Assembly (NCBI GenBank): GCA_052034135.1 | Contig: JBPOJC010000042.1 | Location: 1 to 28,861, forward strand | Direction: 5' to 3' | From: JAGPKI01 sp052034135 | Lineage (GTDB): Bacteria > Caldisericota > Caldisericia > UBA6126 > JAGPKI01 | DNA: 28,861 nt | Part shown: one piece after another, positions 7,734 through 16,944 of the stretch | How the letters are laid out: the number at the start of each line of letters is the position of its first letter | Position numbering within the stretch: position 1 is the stretch's first letter | The notes under the pieces: generated by a model | Told to the model about the DNA's origin: nothing | Database searches by the model: none | What the model saw: only the letters and a program-made list of their open reading frames with translations | Made by a program: the position numbers and the translations under genes

Positions 7734-9398
7734 TTGAATAAATTGAAGTTATTACGGAATTTTATAGGGGTTTTGCTTGTATTATGCATTTTATTTTCCT
7801 TGAATGCCTGCGGAACTAAAAATATAAAAACAGACTACAGTGAGACTGAGTTAAGATATATCTCCAATGGGCAGATTCATCTTAACTCTATTCCATGGAC
7901 ATTTAAAAGGATTGATTTTTTACCGAACGGGTCTATAGCTTTAGATAATGTTATTGTCACAAAGCCCGACGGTAACAAATTAACACTAACACCTGAAGGG
8001 TTTTCTTATTCATTTGTGCCTGATACTCAGGGCAAATATCGTATTAGTTATGATTATACCTACTCAAATCACTTTGAAAACGTATTACCAGAAGATAAAA
8101 GTTCCTTAACCTGGGAAAAGGGAGAATTTACCCTTAATGTAGAGAATTATCCTATTCCAAAAGACTACGATTCAGTAGCATCGAATAATAAATACATAAA
8201 GATCTATTATCCAAAAGAGACTTCTGTTGATTCAGCTGATCTTGTCTTAGAGATAAAGCCTTTACAAAAAAATGCAGTAGTTTCAGTAAACATTAAAGAT
8301 TATGCGAATTTCCCTGAAGCTTATAAAATCCCGGAGGGAAAGAATGTTACATTGTATTTCCCTCAAAAAAGAGAGTATGCAAAGAACGGCGTAACAATTG
8401 AACTTCATGAAGAAACTGATCAAAGTAAAATCATAGATTCCCTATTATTCGTAAAGGATATACCCTATACACCCTCACCAGAAGAAGAATTAAATATGAA
8501 CGGAGAAGAAAAAGATAAATTTTTAAGTCATTCAGTATATTATTTGGAAAATGGTGATTTAAAAATCTGGGATTATAAAAACAATAATGTTACCCTTCTC
8601 TTATCAGGGAAAAATCTTTCATTTTTTGATTTATCTCCAAAAAGAAACTATATAGCAGTATCCAATAAAATTGATACATATATTTGCAGCTATTCAGGAA
8701 AAGATTTTAGAAAAATTGGCGGAGGAATGATAAGGCCAAAATTCATTTCTGAAGAGGAAGTTATTATGGTTTCATCTTCCAATTGGAATGAAGCTAAATC
8801 AGTTAATTATGGAAATGTTGTTATTACGAATAATGTCTATGCAATGCCATTGTATATTTATAATATACTGGATTCTAAAATATCTCATGAATTATCTATA
8901 AATGTATATCTTGGAGATAGGTGGGGAATGTATTATCCAACTTTTGCCGATATTCCTGTAGAACTATATCCTTTTAAAATGGATAAAGATAATTATTTAT
9001 TCAAAATAGCTTTTCCAGGGCTTACTGAAAAGTGGATAAAATACTATAAAAATAATATAGAAGATTATAAGGGTGAAAATGTGCCATTGATCCCTACAAA
9101 GCCTTACGCAAATTGGGAATTTATGTTTGAGGGAGATGTCGTTACTGTAATCTTAAGAAAAGTAACATATAGCAATCAAGATGATGTGCTCTATGTTGAT
9201 ACTAACTATGCAGAATTATCTGTTCCAGAAGATAATGGTAGATATCTTGCATTCGTGAGAACTATTAAAGATCATTTTTCAGCCCCTTCTTTTTATATAG
9301 AGTCGCACAGTGAACTATGTGTGTTTGATAAATGCACCGGTAAAATAGAAAGAATCCCCGTTAGAGGAATAGAGGAACTACATCTGGGTGGAAATTAA
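7734..9398 (+). CDS. Predicted lipoprotein of unknown function, 554 aa
   Basis: I chose the TTG at 7734 because GGAGGA lies five bases upstream and it gives a clean signal sequence: MNKLKLLR, a hydrophobic core, then the lipobox LNAC with cysteine 26. The ATG at 7695 would add 13 residues and has no Shine-Dalgarno. The mature protein begins with a beta-rich region resembling Ig-like or envelope domains. Later motifs such as YLENGDLKIWDYKNN and LSFFDLSPKRNYIAVSN look like degenerate propeller blades. It is weakly reminiscent of the two propeller lipoproteins upstream but not a close copy. No catalytic motif is visible, and the partner is unknown. Confidence 0.72.
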   Translation: MNKLKLLRNFIGVLLVLCILFSLNACGTKNIKTDYSETELRYISNGQIHLNSIPWTFKRIDFLPNGSIALDNVIVTKPDGNKLTLTPEGFSYSFVPDTQGKYRISYDYTYSNHFENVLPEDKSSLTWEKGEFTLNVENYPIPKDYDSVASNNKYIKIYYPKETSVDSADLVLEIKPLQKNAVVSVNIKDYANFPEAYKIPEGKNVTLYFPQKREYAKNGVTIELHEETDQSKIIDSLLFVKDIPYTPSPEEELNMNGEEKDKFLSHSVYYLENGDLKIWDYKNNNVTLLLSGKNLSFFDLSPKRNYIAVSNKIDTYICSYSGKDFRKIGGGMIRPKFISEEEVIMVSSSNWNEAKSVNYGNVVITNNVYAMPLYIYNILDSKISHELSINVYLGDRWGMYYPTFADIPVELYPFKMDKDNYLFKIAFPGLTEKWIKYYKNNIEDYKGENVPLIPTKPYANWEFMFEGDVVTVILRKVTYSNQDDVLYVDTNYAELSVPEDNGRYLAFVRTIKDHFSAPSFYIESHSELCVFDKCTGKIERIPVRGIEELHLGGN

Positions 9399-9495
9399 TA
9401 TAATAAAGTTAATATTTTCGCACTTTTTTTATTGCAGTTCAAAAAGTTATTAAAAATTAAAATAAAGAAAGATTTTTTGATAAAATATTATTAAT

Positions 9496-10512
9496 ATGTT
9501 TAGTGAAGTTAGTGAGCGCTGGGAAGAATTTAAGAATAACAATGAAAAAAGTCCTGATAATCAAACATTTAATGAATATTCCTATGCTCAAATTCTAAAA
9601 GAAGAACTTCTTATTAAGTATAAAGGGCTCAATCTTGAAGATGTAATTAAGGGTGATGTTTCTAAAAATAATAGTGGGGAATGTTTCTGTATCTCATCTA
9701 CAGTTCAAGCAAACTTTGAAAATAATCATAATCCTGAACGTTATAGAGATACTTTACTTAAAAATCTAAAATTGATTTATGGAGTAGGGAACTTAACTGA
9801 GAAGAGCCTTAAATCTTTAGGGTATCAAACAATTGAAAGCCTTATTGAATATCCAAGGTTTTCAGATAAAGCTAAAGAAATTTTAAAATTAGTCGAGGAA
9901 AGAGACATAAAAGAACTTTTTCGCCTAATAAGAGGCAGGACATCAAAATCTGATCCTTCAATTTTACATCTATCGCTACTACAGGACATAGAAAACTTTA
10001 TATTTCTTGATATTGAGACAATGGGGCTATTCTCCCGTCCGATAATTCTTATCGGTTTAGCAAGAATTTACAGTGACAAGATTTATTTTAAGCAAATATT
10101 TGCACGTAATACCGCAGAGGAAAAGGCAATCCTTGAAAATTTTATGAAGGATTTAGATGAAAAAGCTGTATTCGCTACTTATAATGGAGACGCATTTGAT
10201 ATTCCATATATTGAAGATAGGCTTCACTTTTACGGATTAGGGAAAGTTCTCGATTTACCAGATTTCGACCTTCTGCTTTTTGCAAGAAGGAAGTGGAAAG
10301 GAGTACTTCCTAACTGCAAACTTATTACAGTTGAAAAGCATCTATTTGGTGAAGAAAGAAATAAAGATGTACCATCTGCATTAGTTCCTGATTTTTATGA
10401 AACTTACCTGAGAACTGGTAACATTGGTCCAATTATTCCTATAATTGAGCATAACAGAGAGGATTTATTAACTCTCATACACATCTATTTTGAATTATGC
10501 AGGGAGTATTAA
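9496..10512 (+). CDS. mrfB: MrfB/YprB-type RNase H-like exonuclease, 338 aa
   Basis: This is a DnaQ-like DEDD exonuclease. Motif I is FLDIET (D172, E174), motif II is YNGDAFDIPYI (about 229-239) and motif III is HNREDLL (H319, D323). A helix-hairpin-helix-like segment (YGVGNLTEKSLKSLGYQTIESL, about 95-116) precedes the nuclease and probably contacts DNA. In Bacillus subtilis, MrfB works with the helicase MrfA in a UvrABC-independent repair path for mitomycin C damage. Here the helicase gene follows six bases after the stop, which strongly supports the assignment. The protein is shorter than the roughly 410-residue Bacillus homolog. It would act in the cytosol on damaged DNA. Confidence 0.85.
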   Translation: MFSEVSERWEEFKNNNEKSPDNQTFNEYSYAQILKEELLIKYKGLNLEDVIKGDVSKNNSGECFCISSTVQANFENNHNPERYRDTLLKNLKLIYGVGNLTEKSLKSLGYQTIESLIEYPRFSDKAKEILKLVEERDIKELFRLIRGRTSKSDPSILHLSLLQDIENFIFLDIETMGLFSRPIILIGLARIYSDKIYFKQIFARNTAEEKAILENFMKDLDEKAVFATYNGDAFDIPYIEDRLHFYGLGKVLDLPDFDLLLFARRKWKGVLPNCKLITVEKHLFGEERNKDVPSALVPDFYETYLRTGNIGPIIPIIEHNREDLLTLIHIYFELCREY

Positions 10513-10518
10513 AAAGCT

Positions 10519-12786
10519 TTGGATTTAAGCAGAATAATCGAAGCTTTTAAAAAAAACGAATGGATTAGTCCAAGAATTTCTCATATTGAACTAATAGATA
10601 AAAAAGATGCAAACTATTCAGAAATTAGCGATGATTGCCCTGATAAAATTGCTTCATATCTTAAGAATAGAGGAATCAAGTTATATTCACATCAGTATAA
10701 GGTCCTAAAAGCAGTAAGAAACGGAGAAAATGTTATCATAACAACTCCTACCGCCTCTGGTAAAACTCTTGCCTTCAATTTACCTATATTTGAACGACTT
10801 AATGAGCAAGAAGATGCAAGGGCATTGTACATCTACCCGACAAAAGCTTTAACCAATGACCAGCTCAAAGTTGTTAAAGATATGGAAGAGGGAACCGGGA
10901 TAAAAGTTAGTCCAGCTGTTTATGATGGAGATACTCCCAGATCAAAAAGGGTAGCCATTAGGAAAAGCTCAAGAATAATCTTAAGCAACCCTTTTGAAAT
11001 TCATGAAATTTTACCATGGCATCAAAAGTGGGGAACATTCTTTTCAAATTTAAACTTCATAGTTCTTGATGAAGCTCATACTTACAGAGGAGTTTTTGGC
11101 TCTAATGTTGCACTTTTAATAAGAAGATTATTAAGGATATGTAGCCTATATGGTTCATCACCACAAATTATTATTTCCTCTGCCACTCTTGCAAATCCAG
11201 AAGAATTTGCAAATAAGCTAACAGGGCTTGATTTTACCCTTATTAATGAAGATGGATCTCCACGGGGAAGAAAATATTTTGTTCTTTACAATCCTTATTT
11301 TAGCGGAATAGGTGCTCTTTCCACCTATGAAGAGACGAAAAATCTTTTTATGTTGCTCATAGAAAATGGCTTACAGACACTCTGTTTTACAACTTCGAGA
11401 AAGATGGCGGAAGTTATCACAATGCTAACAAAGAGAGATTTAATGAAGCATGCTCCAGAATTGGCTGATAAGGTATCTTCATATAGAGCTGGCTATCTTC
11501 CAGAAGAAAGAAGAAAAATTGAAAACAAATTCAAAAATTCTGAAATTACTGGTGTTGTTTCAACGAATGCCTTAGAAGTTGGGATCGATATCGGTTCATT
11601 GGATGCTGTAATAATTTCTGGTTATCCTGGTACTGTAATATCCACATGGCAACAGGCTGGAAGATCAGGCAGAGGGATGGATGATTCACTTGCTATTTTA
11701 GTTGCTTTTCAGAATCCTCTTGATCAATATATAATGCGTCATCCAGATGAATTTTTTAAAAAGTCTCATGAATACGCAATAATAGATGTAAATAACCCCT
11801 ACATCTTATCGGGCCATATTATGTGTGCTGCATCAGAGTTCCCTGTTAAAGAATCAATAGATAAAGCATACTTTGGTAAAGAATTGCAAAATCACATTGA
11901 AGCTTTATCTAAAAATGGTTTAGTAACAAAAACTGACTCTGGTTGGGTTTATTCTGGCTTAGAAAGAGCAACTGGAAGAGTAAGATTGGATAGCATTAGC
12001 AGCGAGGTGTATAAAGTAGTTGTAAATGGTAAAATTCTTGAAACAATGAATAAAACACAGGCTTTTAGAGAAGCTCACCATGGGGCAGTGCTCATACATC
12101 TTGGTGAAACCTACGTTGTCTCAGAGTTATCTTTAGAGGATAGAACTGCTTATGCTAATAAGGAAGATGTGGATTACTACACAAATGTGATCGAAAATGC
12201 TGATGTTAAAATAATTAAAAAAATCAAAGAAAAGAAGATAAACAAGAATTTAAAAGTAAATTTTGGAAATGTTTCAGCAAATGAGTTTTATATGGGATAC
12301 TACGTAAAGATGTACGATAAAATAGTTGGCAGTTATGAACTTGATCTGCCACCTATAAACTTTGATACGACTTCAATATGGTTTGAAATATCTGATGAAG
12401 TAAAAGATAATTTAAGGAAAGAGCTCGGAGAAGATGCTTTTTTGGGTGGTCTTCATGGGATAGAGCACGCTATGATTGGCATAATGCCATTTTATATAAT
12501 GTGCGACAGGTGGGATCTTGGTGGCTTATCTACCAATATTGGCCCAGAAACGGGTAAAGCTACAATATTTATTTATGATGCTTTTGAAGGTGGTATAGGA
12601 CTCAGCGAGAAAACATATGAAATCTTTAAAGAGGTCTTGGAGGCTACATATAAATTAATAAAGGACTGCCCCTGTGAGGAAGAGAATGGCTGTCCTGCTT
12701 GCATTCACTCCCCTAAATGTGGCAATGAGAATGAAACACTGAACAAGCCTGGTGCAATAAAGATCCTCGAAGCAATTCTTTCATGA
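10519..12786 (+). CDS. mrfA: MrfA/YprA-type DEAD/DEAH-box helicase with DUF1998 zinc region, 755 aa
   Basis: This is a superfamily 2 helicase with all the key motifs: TPTASGKT (76-83), DEAH (184-187), SAT (221-223), TNALEVGIDIG (about 348-357) and QQAGRSGRG (377-385). The C-terminal DUF1998 region ends in a cysteine cluster (C717, C719, C725, C728, C734) of the kind that binds zinc in MrfA. Length matches Bacillus YprA (about 750 residues). It starts at a TTG preceded by AGGGAG and is almost certainly co-transcribed with the exonuclease gene. The pair is expected to unwind and resect DNA around mitomycin-type adducts or crosslinks. Confidence 0.9.
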   Translation: MDLSRIIEAFKKNEWISPRISHIELIDKKDANYSEISDDCPDKIASYLKNRGIKLYSHQYKVLKAVRNGENVIITTPTASGKTLAFNLPIFERLNEQEDARALYIYPTKALTNDQLKVVKDMEEGTGIKVSPAVYDGDTPRSKRVAIRKSSRIILSNPFEIHEILPWHQKWGTFFSNLNFIVLDEAHTYRGVFGSNVALLIRRLLRICSLYGSSPQIIISSATLANPEEFANKLTGLDFTLINEDGSPRGRKYFVLYNPYFSGIGALSTYEETKNLFMLLIENGLQTLCFTTSRKMAEVITMLTKRDLMKHAPELADKVSSYRAGYLPEERRKIENKFKNSEITGVVSTNALEVGIDIGSLDAVIISGYPGTVISTWQQAGRSGRGMDDSLAILVAFQNPLDQYIMRHPDEFFKKSHEYAIIDVNNPYILSGHIMCAASEFPVKESIDKAYFGKELQNHIEALSKNGLVTKTDSGWVYSGLERATGRVRLDSISSEVYKVVVNGKILETMNKTQAFREAHHGAVLIHLGETYVVSELSLEDRTAYANKEDVDYYTNVIENADVKIIKKIKEKKINKNLKVNFGNVSANEFYMGYYVKMYDKIVGSYELDLPPINFDTTSIWFEISDEVKDNLRKELGEDAFLGGLHGIEHAMIGIMPFYIMCDRWDLGGLSTNIGPETGKATIFIYDAFEGGIGLSEKTYEIFKEVLEATYKLIKDCPCEEENGCPACIHSPKCGNENETLNKPGAIKILEAILS

Positions 12787-12812
12787 AAATTCATAATTTA
12801 ATCATAATTTGA

Positions 12813-12840
12813 TTGACCTCAATAAATTATTTAATAAAAT
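12813..12840 (+). promoter_or_regulatory. Candidate promoter for the prepilin-like gene
   Basis: TTGACC at 12813-12818 and TAAAAT at 12835-12840 are separated by 16 bp. They lie 65 bp ahead of the ATG at 12905, which has its own strong Shine-Dalgarno (AAGGGAGG). Confidence 0.4.
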
Positions 12841-12904
12841 AACATAATGTGTCTAAAGTTGACTTAAAAGTGATATTGGGTTTTTTACTTAAGGGAGGCA
12901 GGAA

Positions 12905-13969
12905 ATGAGAAAGTTGTTATTTCAAGATCAAGGGCAAACTTTGATTGATTATGCTTTACTAATCTCGATTTTTGTTTTTACAATAGTTTTTTCTTTTCCA
13001 AACCTCCGAAATTCAACCATAGGAGTTTTTGACCAAGCTGTTGCGCAGTTAAACCAAAATAATGAAAATTCTAATGGATTACCACCTGATAGCGAAAATC
13101 CAAACAACAATGAAAATCCGGATCTGCCTAATTGGCATTATTGGTATCCTCCAGAGTTAGATGAAAATGATAGTAATGCTGTATACGCTGATGGCAACAT
13201 TACGCTAACAGGAAGTGCACGAATATATGGCAATGTGGTTACAAATGGTAATGTGGTCGCAAGTGGGGGAAGTGGCGTAAATGGAAATATATGGCAAGAC
13301 GCAAATTACAATTTTAATTTTCCGTTACCTGTTTATCCTGATATCTCTGGAAATGATTATCCTTACAAGGGATCATATACTGCAGGATGGTGGCCTCCTC
13401 CTACTCCAATAACTGAAGATGGATACTATTCAAGCTTGAAGGCAGTTAACGAATTAGTAATAAATACTGGCAATGTCGGCGATGTGAGGACAATTGTTGT
13501 TGATGATTTTGAACTTAGTAACGCTGGAAAAATCACTCTTAATGGTGAAGGAAAATTAATATTAGTTGTTAATAATAAATTTAAATTTACTAATGATGTT
13601 TCATTTAACACATCAGGCTTACCAGAGAATGTGGTGATTTATTATGGTGGCAATGATAATATGGAGTTTGGACAGGGACATCTCGTTGGTTCAGTATATA
13701 CTCAAAAATCAGGTATTATATTTACAGGCAGCACTAGCGTTTCTGGTAATCTCATAGTTGGAGGTAATAGCGTGGCGGTAGCATCAGGGGATGTTAATCT
13801 GTCGGATGCGTTATTATATGCCCCCAACTCAAACTTTCAAATAACTGGCAGCTCAAGCATTGAAGGGAAAATGATTGTAAATACCATTGAAGCTTCAGGT
13901 GCTTCAAAAATAACTTTTAAACCCGTGAGTTTAGATGACGCATTTTTTTGGAATTTAATTAATCAATAA
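12905..13969 (+). CDS. Flp-like prepilin N-terminus fused to a repetitive beta-rich domain, 354 aa
   Basis: The N-terminus has a class III prepilin signal. A short leader ends at G10, followed by QTLIDYALLISIF, where the usual glutamate at +5 is an aspartate (D15) followed by Y16. This helix normally packs into Flp/Tad pili. Instead of stopping near 60-70 residues, the protein continues through a proline/asparagine linker (about 50-80). It then has a long region rich in G-N-V, SGxxxxG and TGSSSIEG turns, with LLYAPNSNFQITGSSSIEG near the end. That pattern resembles the beta-helical domains (DUF7305-like) found in pilus-tip or PilX-like proteins. It is likely a surface adhesin or minor pilin. 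No Tad assembly genes lie nearby. Confidence 0.65.
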   Translation: MRKLLFQDQGQTLIDYALLISIFVFTIVFSFPNLRNSTIGVFDQAVAQLNQNNENSNGLPPDSENPNNNENPDLPNWHYWYPPELDENDSNAVYADGNITLTGSARIYGNVVTNGNVVASGGSGVNGNIWQDANYNFNFPLPVYPDISGNDYPYKGSYTAGWWPPPTPITEDGYYSSLKAVNELVINTGNVGDVRTIVVDDFELSNAGKITLNGEGKLILVVNNKFKFTNDVSFNTSGLPENVVIYYGGNDNMEFGQGHLVGSVYTQKSGIIFTGSTSVSGNLIVGGNSVAVASGDVNLSDALLYAPNSNFQITGSSSIEGKMIVNTIEASGASKITFKPVSLDDAFFWNLINQ

Positions 13970-14170
13970 ATAAAACTGTATAGTGATATCTTTATTGTTT
14001 CACAGCAAAAAATTTAAACCTGAAATAGGATAAATTTCCATTTAAAAGTTACAATTCATACTTCTAAAAATCTTTAAAAAATGTAAATATTGATTCATTG
14101 AAACATTAAAATAAATACTAACCATACTCTATGAAATAATTCTTATCAATTATAAAGGGGAGTAAAAAGA

Positions 14171-14683
14171 ATGGATGAGCAAATTTTAGAGATAATACCA
14201 GTCAATTGGAAGAAGGGATTGTTTAAAAGTGAGCCTTGGGCAGTTATTGTAACAGACAAAGAGATGTTATTTGCCAAGTGGACGCAAGAACTTTTTAAAA
14301 AAGAATCTCTTAAAAGAAAAGAGGAGGCTAAAGAGTCCGGCGGAGGTAAAGTAAAACAATTCTTCTCACAGATGACCACAGGTTTCTCGTATTACAATAA
14401 GTACCTTGAAATGAAACCAGATGAGATTTTAAGCGAGAATAATGAAAATTTCTCATTAACTCCAAATGATGTACTGGATATAAAAATGAAAAAAGGAAGA
14501 TCAAAATACCAAAATAGAGGTATAGTCAATGTTAGAATAAATATTGGTTCACAGCAACAAATGGATGAACTTGAAACACCCCATGAACTCATAATCAATG
14601 CAAAAACAGGGAAAATTATCCTTAATTTCAATACAAATTTTGAAAAAGCAAAAGGTGCGATAGCATCAGCATTTAATATTTAG
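14171..14683 (+). CDS. Hypothetical cytosolic protein, possibly PH-like, 170 aa
   Basis: The ATG follows a good Shine-Dalgarno (AAAGGGGAG). The protein has no signal peptide or membrane helix. The N-terminal part (EQILEIIPVNWKKGLFKSEPWAVIVTDKEMLFAK) and the later beta segments (SLTPNDVLDIKMKKGR, RGIVNVRINIG, HELIINAKTGKIILNF) resemble the alternating strands of bacterial PH-like domains, which start with a 'protein expressed, emit signal' type strand pattern. A charged lysine/glutamate-rich loop sits in the middle (about 40-60). This fold suggestion is by eye and may be wrong. It stands alone between two exported proteins. Confidence 0.55.
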   Translation: MDEQILEIIPVNWKKGLFKSEPWAVIVTDKEMLFAKWTQELFKKESLKRKEEAKESGGGKVKQFFSQMTTGFSYYNKYLEMKPDEILSENNENFSLTPNDVLDIKMKKGRSKYQNRGIVNVRINIGSQQQMDELETPHELIINAKTGKIILNFNTNFEKAKGAIASAFNI

Positions 14684-14863
14684 GTCAAAATAAAAAGTAA
14701 AAAATATTTTACGATAAATTTGTCATTTTAAGATTTTCTTTTCAAAAAGTGAGTAAAAGTATAAAAGTTAAGAATTAGTTGCTTTTCTAAGAATTGCTAT
14801 AACGATATTAAATACTAAAATTCTATATATATTCATAATATACAAAATAATGGGGGGTAGATT

Positions 14864-16876
14864 ATGAAAAGAGTTTTTTTATCGTTATTAGTTGTATTAG
14901 TTTTAACATTTAGCTTCCTTGCATTTAATACTCAATCCATTTTTGCTTCCGATGAAGAGGATTTAGTTTCGAAGGTTCTATCTGAAATTAACCTAACAAA
15001 AGAAAACCTTAAATATTCTGATTCAGCTATAAATAGACTTCCAAGAGATCCATTCAGGCTTCCATTTTTCGACGATAAATTGAAAGATCCAATTAATACC
15101 CCTACCTTTCTTAAATCAAATGCCTCATACTTGCTCTCTAACGCCAATTCTTTAAGAAACCTTATCTATTACTCATCATTAAGGCTTGGATATAGCAATT
15201 CATCCTTTCCAGATTATGATATAGATTATTCATTTAATATTGTTGAAAATAATCCTCTTCTTTATGCTGTTTCAGAGATTCATACATTCGCAGGCAAACC
15301 TCTATCAAGTTGGAGTTTTGAATATTTAAAGAAGGAAGTTGAAAAAACTCCCATAGAATTGCAGAAGGAAATTGCGAAAATTCTGTATGCTTCCATAGAC
15401 TTTAAAATTTTTAGAGATGCAGCATTTAATGACATTGATAAGCTTGAACTTGTAAAAGCTTTTAATAACCCTGCTGCTCTATTTACCGATGATTCTTTTG
15501 ACTCTTTAACTTACAATATTGCCCTAAAGTGTGACTACTCACTTTTATTTTACGGAGGAGTCCAGCTTACAAATACCATTGATAAATCCTTAGCCGAAAT
15601 AAAAAAGCTTAGTCTCCCCAAAAATCTTGATTTTAATTGGACTACTCCTTTGGGCAGGATAATTCTTAAAGGTAAGGATAATGATGAATATCATTTCAAT
15701 GATGTTTTATTCCTGCTTGATGCAGGCGGAAATGACACATATTTTAATGGTGCAGGAGTAAATTCATCTTTCTTTAATCCGGTATCAATTTGTATAGATC
15801 TCGCTGGCAATGACACCTACGAAACAAAAACTGACATTACTTACTCTCAAGGAGCTGGTGTTTTTGGGGCAGGAATTCTTTTAGATTTAGATGGAGACGA
15901 TAATTATAATTCAAGTGATTACTCACAGGGTTTTGGCTGTTTTGGAATTGGTATATTAAAGGACTTTTCTGGTAATGATACATACAATTCAAATGTTCTT
16001 TCGCAAGGCGCAGCTCTCTATGGCATTGGACTATTAATAGATACTGATGGCAATGATTCATTTAATGCTTATCTTGCTTCACAGGGTTTTGGTTTCTCAA
16101 AGGGTTTTGGTGCTTTAATTGATACAAAAGGAGATGATAGTTATGTTGCCAACGATGAAAATATAATTTATCCCTCAGCCCAAACAACGGAGCATAATAC
16201 AAGTCTCTGTCAGGGATTTGGTTTTGGAAGGAGAGCTGATTTATCCGATGGGAAAAATATGTCGGGAGGTTTTGGGCTTTTAATTGACGCTTCTGGTGAT
16301 GATACTTACTCTTGTGGTGTATTCGGACAGGGCTCAGCATATTGGGCTGGTACTGGAGTTCTCTATGATAGTGATGGGGATGACTCCTATAAAGGTATAT
16401 GGTATGTGCAGGGAGGAGTAGCTCACTTTGGGATAGGTTTACTCCTTGATGAGAAGGGAAATGATTCATACGATGCTTTAATAAATATGGCACAAGGTGC
16501 TGGACATGATTTCTCTTTAGGATATTTGATTGATAAAGATGGAGATGATATTTACACTGCTCCTAACCTGGCTCTTGGTGGTGGTAATAGTAATGGAATG
16601 GGCTTCTTTGCAGATTGTGGAGGAAATGATACATATAAAATACGAGAAAATGCTCAAATTGTCCTTGGGAAGGCTGCTCTTGAGAGTCAACTTAAAGGAA
16701 CTTGGAGAGAAGCTGAATTTACATTTGGATTATTCATTGATAGAGGTGGTACTGACAATTATAATGTAGACTTTGCTAAGGACAACACAATCTGGACCTA
16801 TAAAACAGACATAGAAACAGTTTTAGGTGGTGGCATAGATTCAGAAACTGGTAGTCTTACAGGATTCGTGCCTTAG
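14864..16876 (+). CDS. Secreted repeat protein with about twelve DxxGxDxY motifs, 670 aa
   Basis: A signal peptide (MKRVFLSLLVVLVL..., cleavage probably after A28 in IFA-SD) directs export. Residues 29-280 are helical and non-repetitive. From about residue 287 to 630 a unit of roughly 20-30 residues recurs with the pattern G-I-G-x-L-x-D-x-x-G-x-D-x-Y...QGxG. Examples are AGNDTY, DGDDNY, SGNDTY, DGNDSF, KGDDSY, DGDDIY and GGTDNY. The regular glycine and acidic positions suggest a beta-helix or beta-roll, possibly calcium-binding in the manner of other Asp/Gly-rich repeats. No anchor is seen at the C-terminus. The ATG follows a GGGGGG Shine-Dalgarno. Confidence 0.7.
   Translation: MKRVFLSLLVVLVLTFSFLAFNTQSIFASDEEDLVSKVLSEINLTKENLKYSDSAINRLPRDPFRLPFFDDKLKDPINTPTFLKSNASYLLSNANSLRNLIYYSSLRLGYSNSSFPDYDIDYSFNIVENNPLLYAVSEIHTFAGKPLSSWSFEYLKKEVEKTPIELQKEIAKILYASIDFKIFRDAAFNDIDKLELVKAFNNPAALFTDDSFDSLTYNIALKCDYSLLFYGGVQLTNTIDKSLAEIKKLSLPKNLDFNWTTPLGRIILKGKDNDEYHFNDVLFLLDAGGNDTYFNGAGVNSSFFNPVSICIDLAGNDTYETKTDITYSQGAGVFGAGILLDLDGDDNYNSSDYSQGFGCFGIGILKDFSGNDTYNSNVLSQGAALYGIGLLIDTDGNDSFNAYLASQGFGFSKGFGALIDTKGDDSYVANDENIIYPSAQTTEHNTSLCQGFGFGRRADLSDGKNMSGGFGLLIDASGDDTYSCGVFGQGSAYWAGTGVLYDSDGDDSYKGIWYVQGGVAHFGIGLLLDEKGNDSYDALINMAQGAGHDFSLGYLIDKDGDDIYTAPNLALGGGNSNGMGFFADCGGNDTYKIRENAQIVLGKAALESQLKGTWREAEFTFGLFIDRGGTDNYNVDFAKDNTIWTYKTDIETVLGGGIDSETGSLTGFVP
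15715..16770 (+). repeat. Coding tandem repeats (DxxGxDxY units)
   Basis: About twelve degenerate units occur within the secreted protein gene. Each encodes an aspartate-rich turn (G-N/D-D-T/S-Y) and usually a QGxGxxGxGxL strand. The units are diverged at DNA level and vary in length, so this is an old protein repeat, not a recent expansion. Confidence 0.7.
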
Positions 16877-16944
16877 ATGCTATAGTAGATATTTTGATTT
16901 TTAATTAAAGAGAATATTCCTTAAATGAGAGGAAGTGAAAATTT

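Noticed and set aside
16062..16493. 143-codon minus-strand open frame inside the repeat protein
   Set aside because: It is a shadow of the repetitive plus-strand gene; its His/Gln/Tyr-rich composition reflects the complementary repeat codons.
15715..16770. Possible CRISPR-like or DNA-level tandem array
   Set aside because: The repeats are in frame, diverged in DNA and variable in length, so they are protein repeats, not a CRISPR array.
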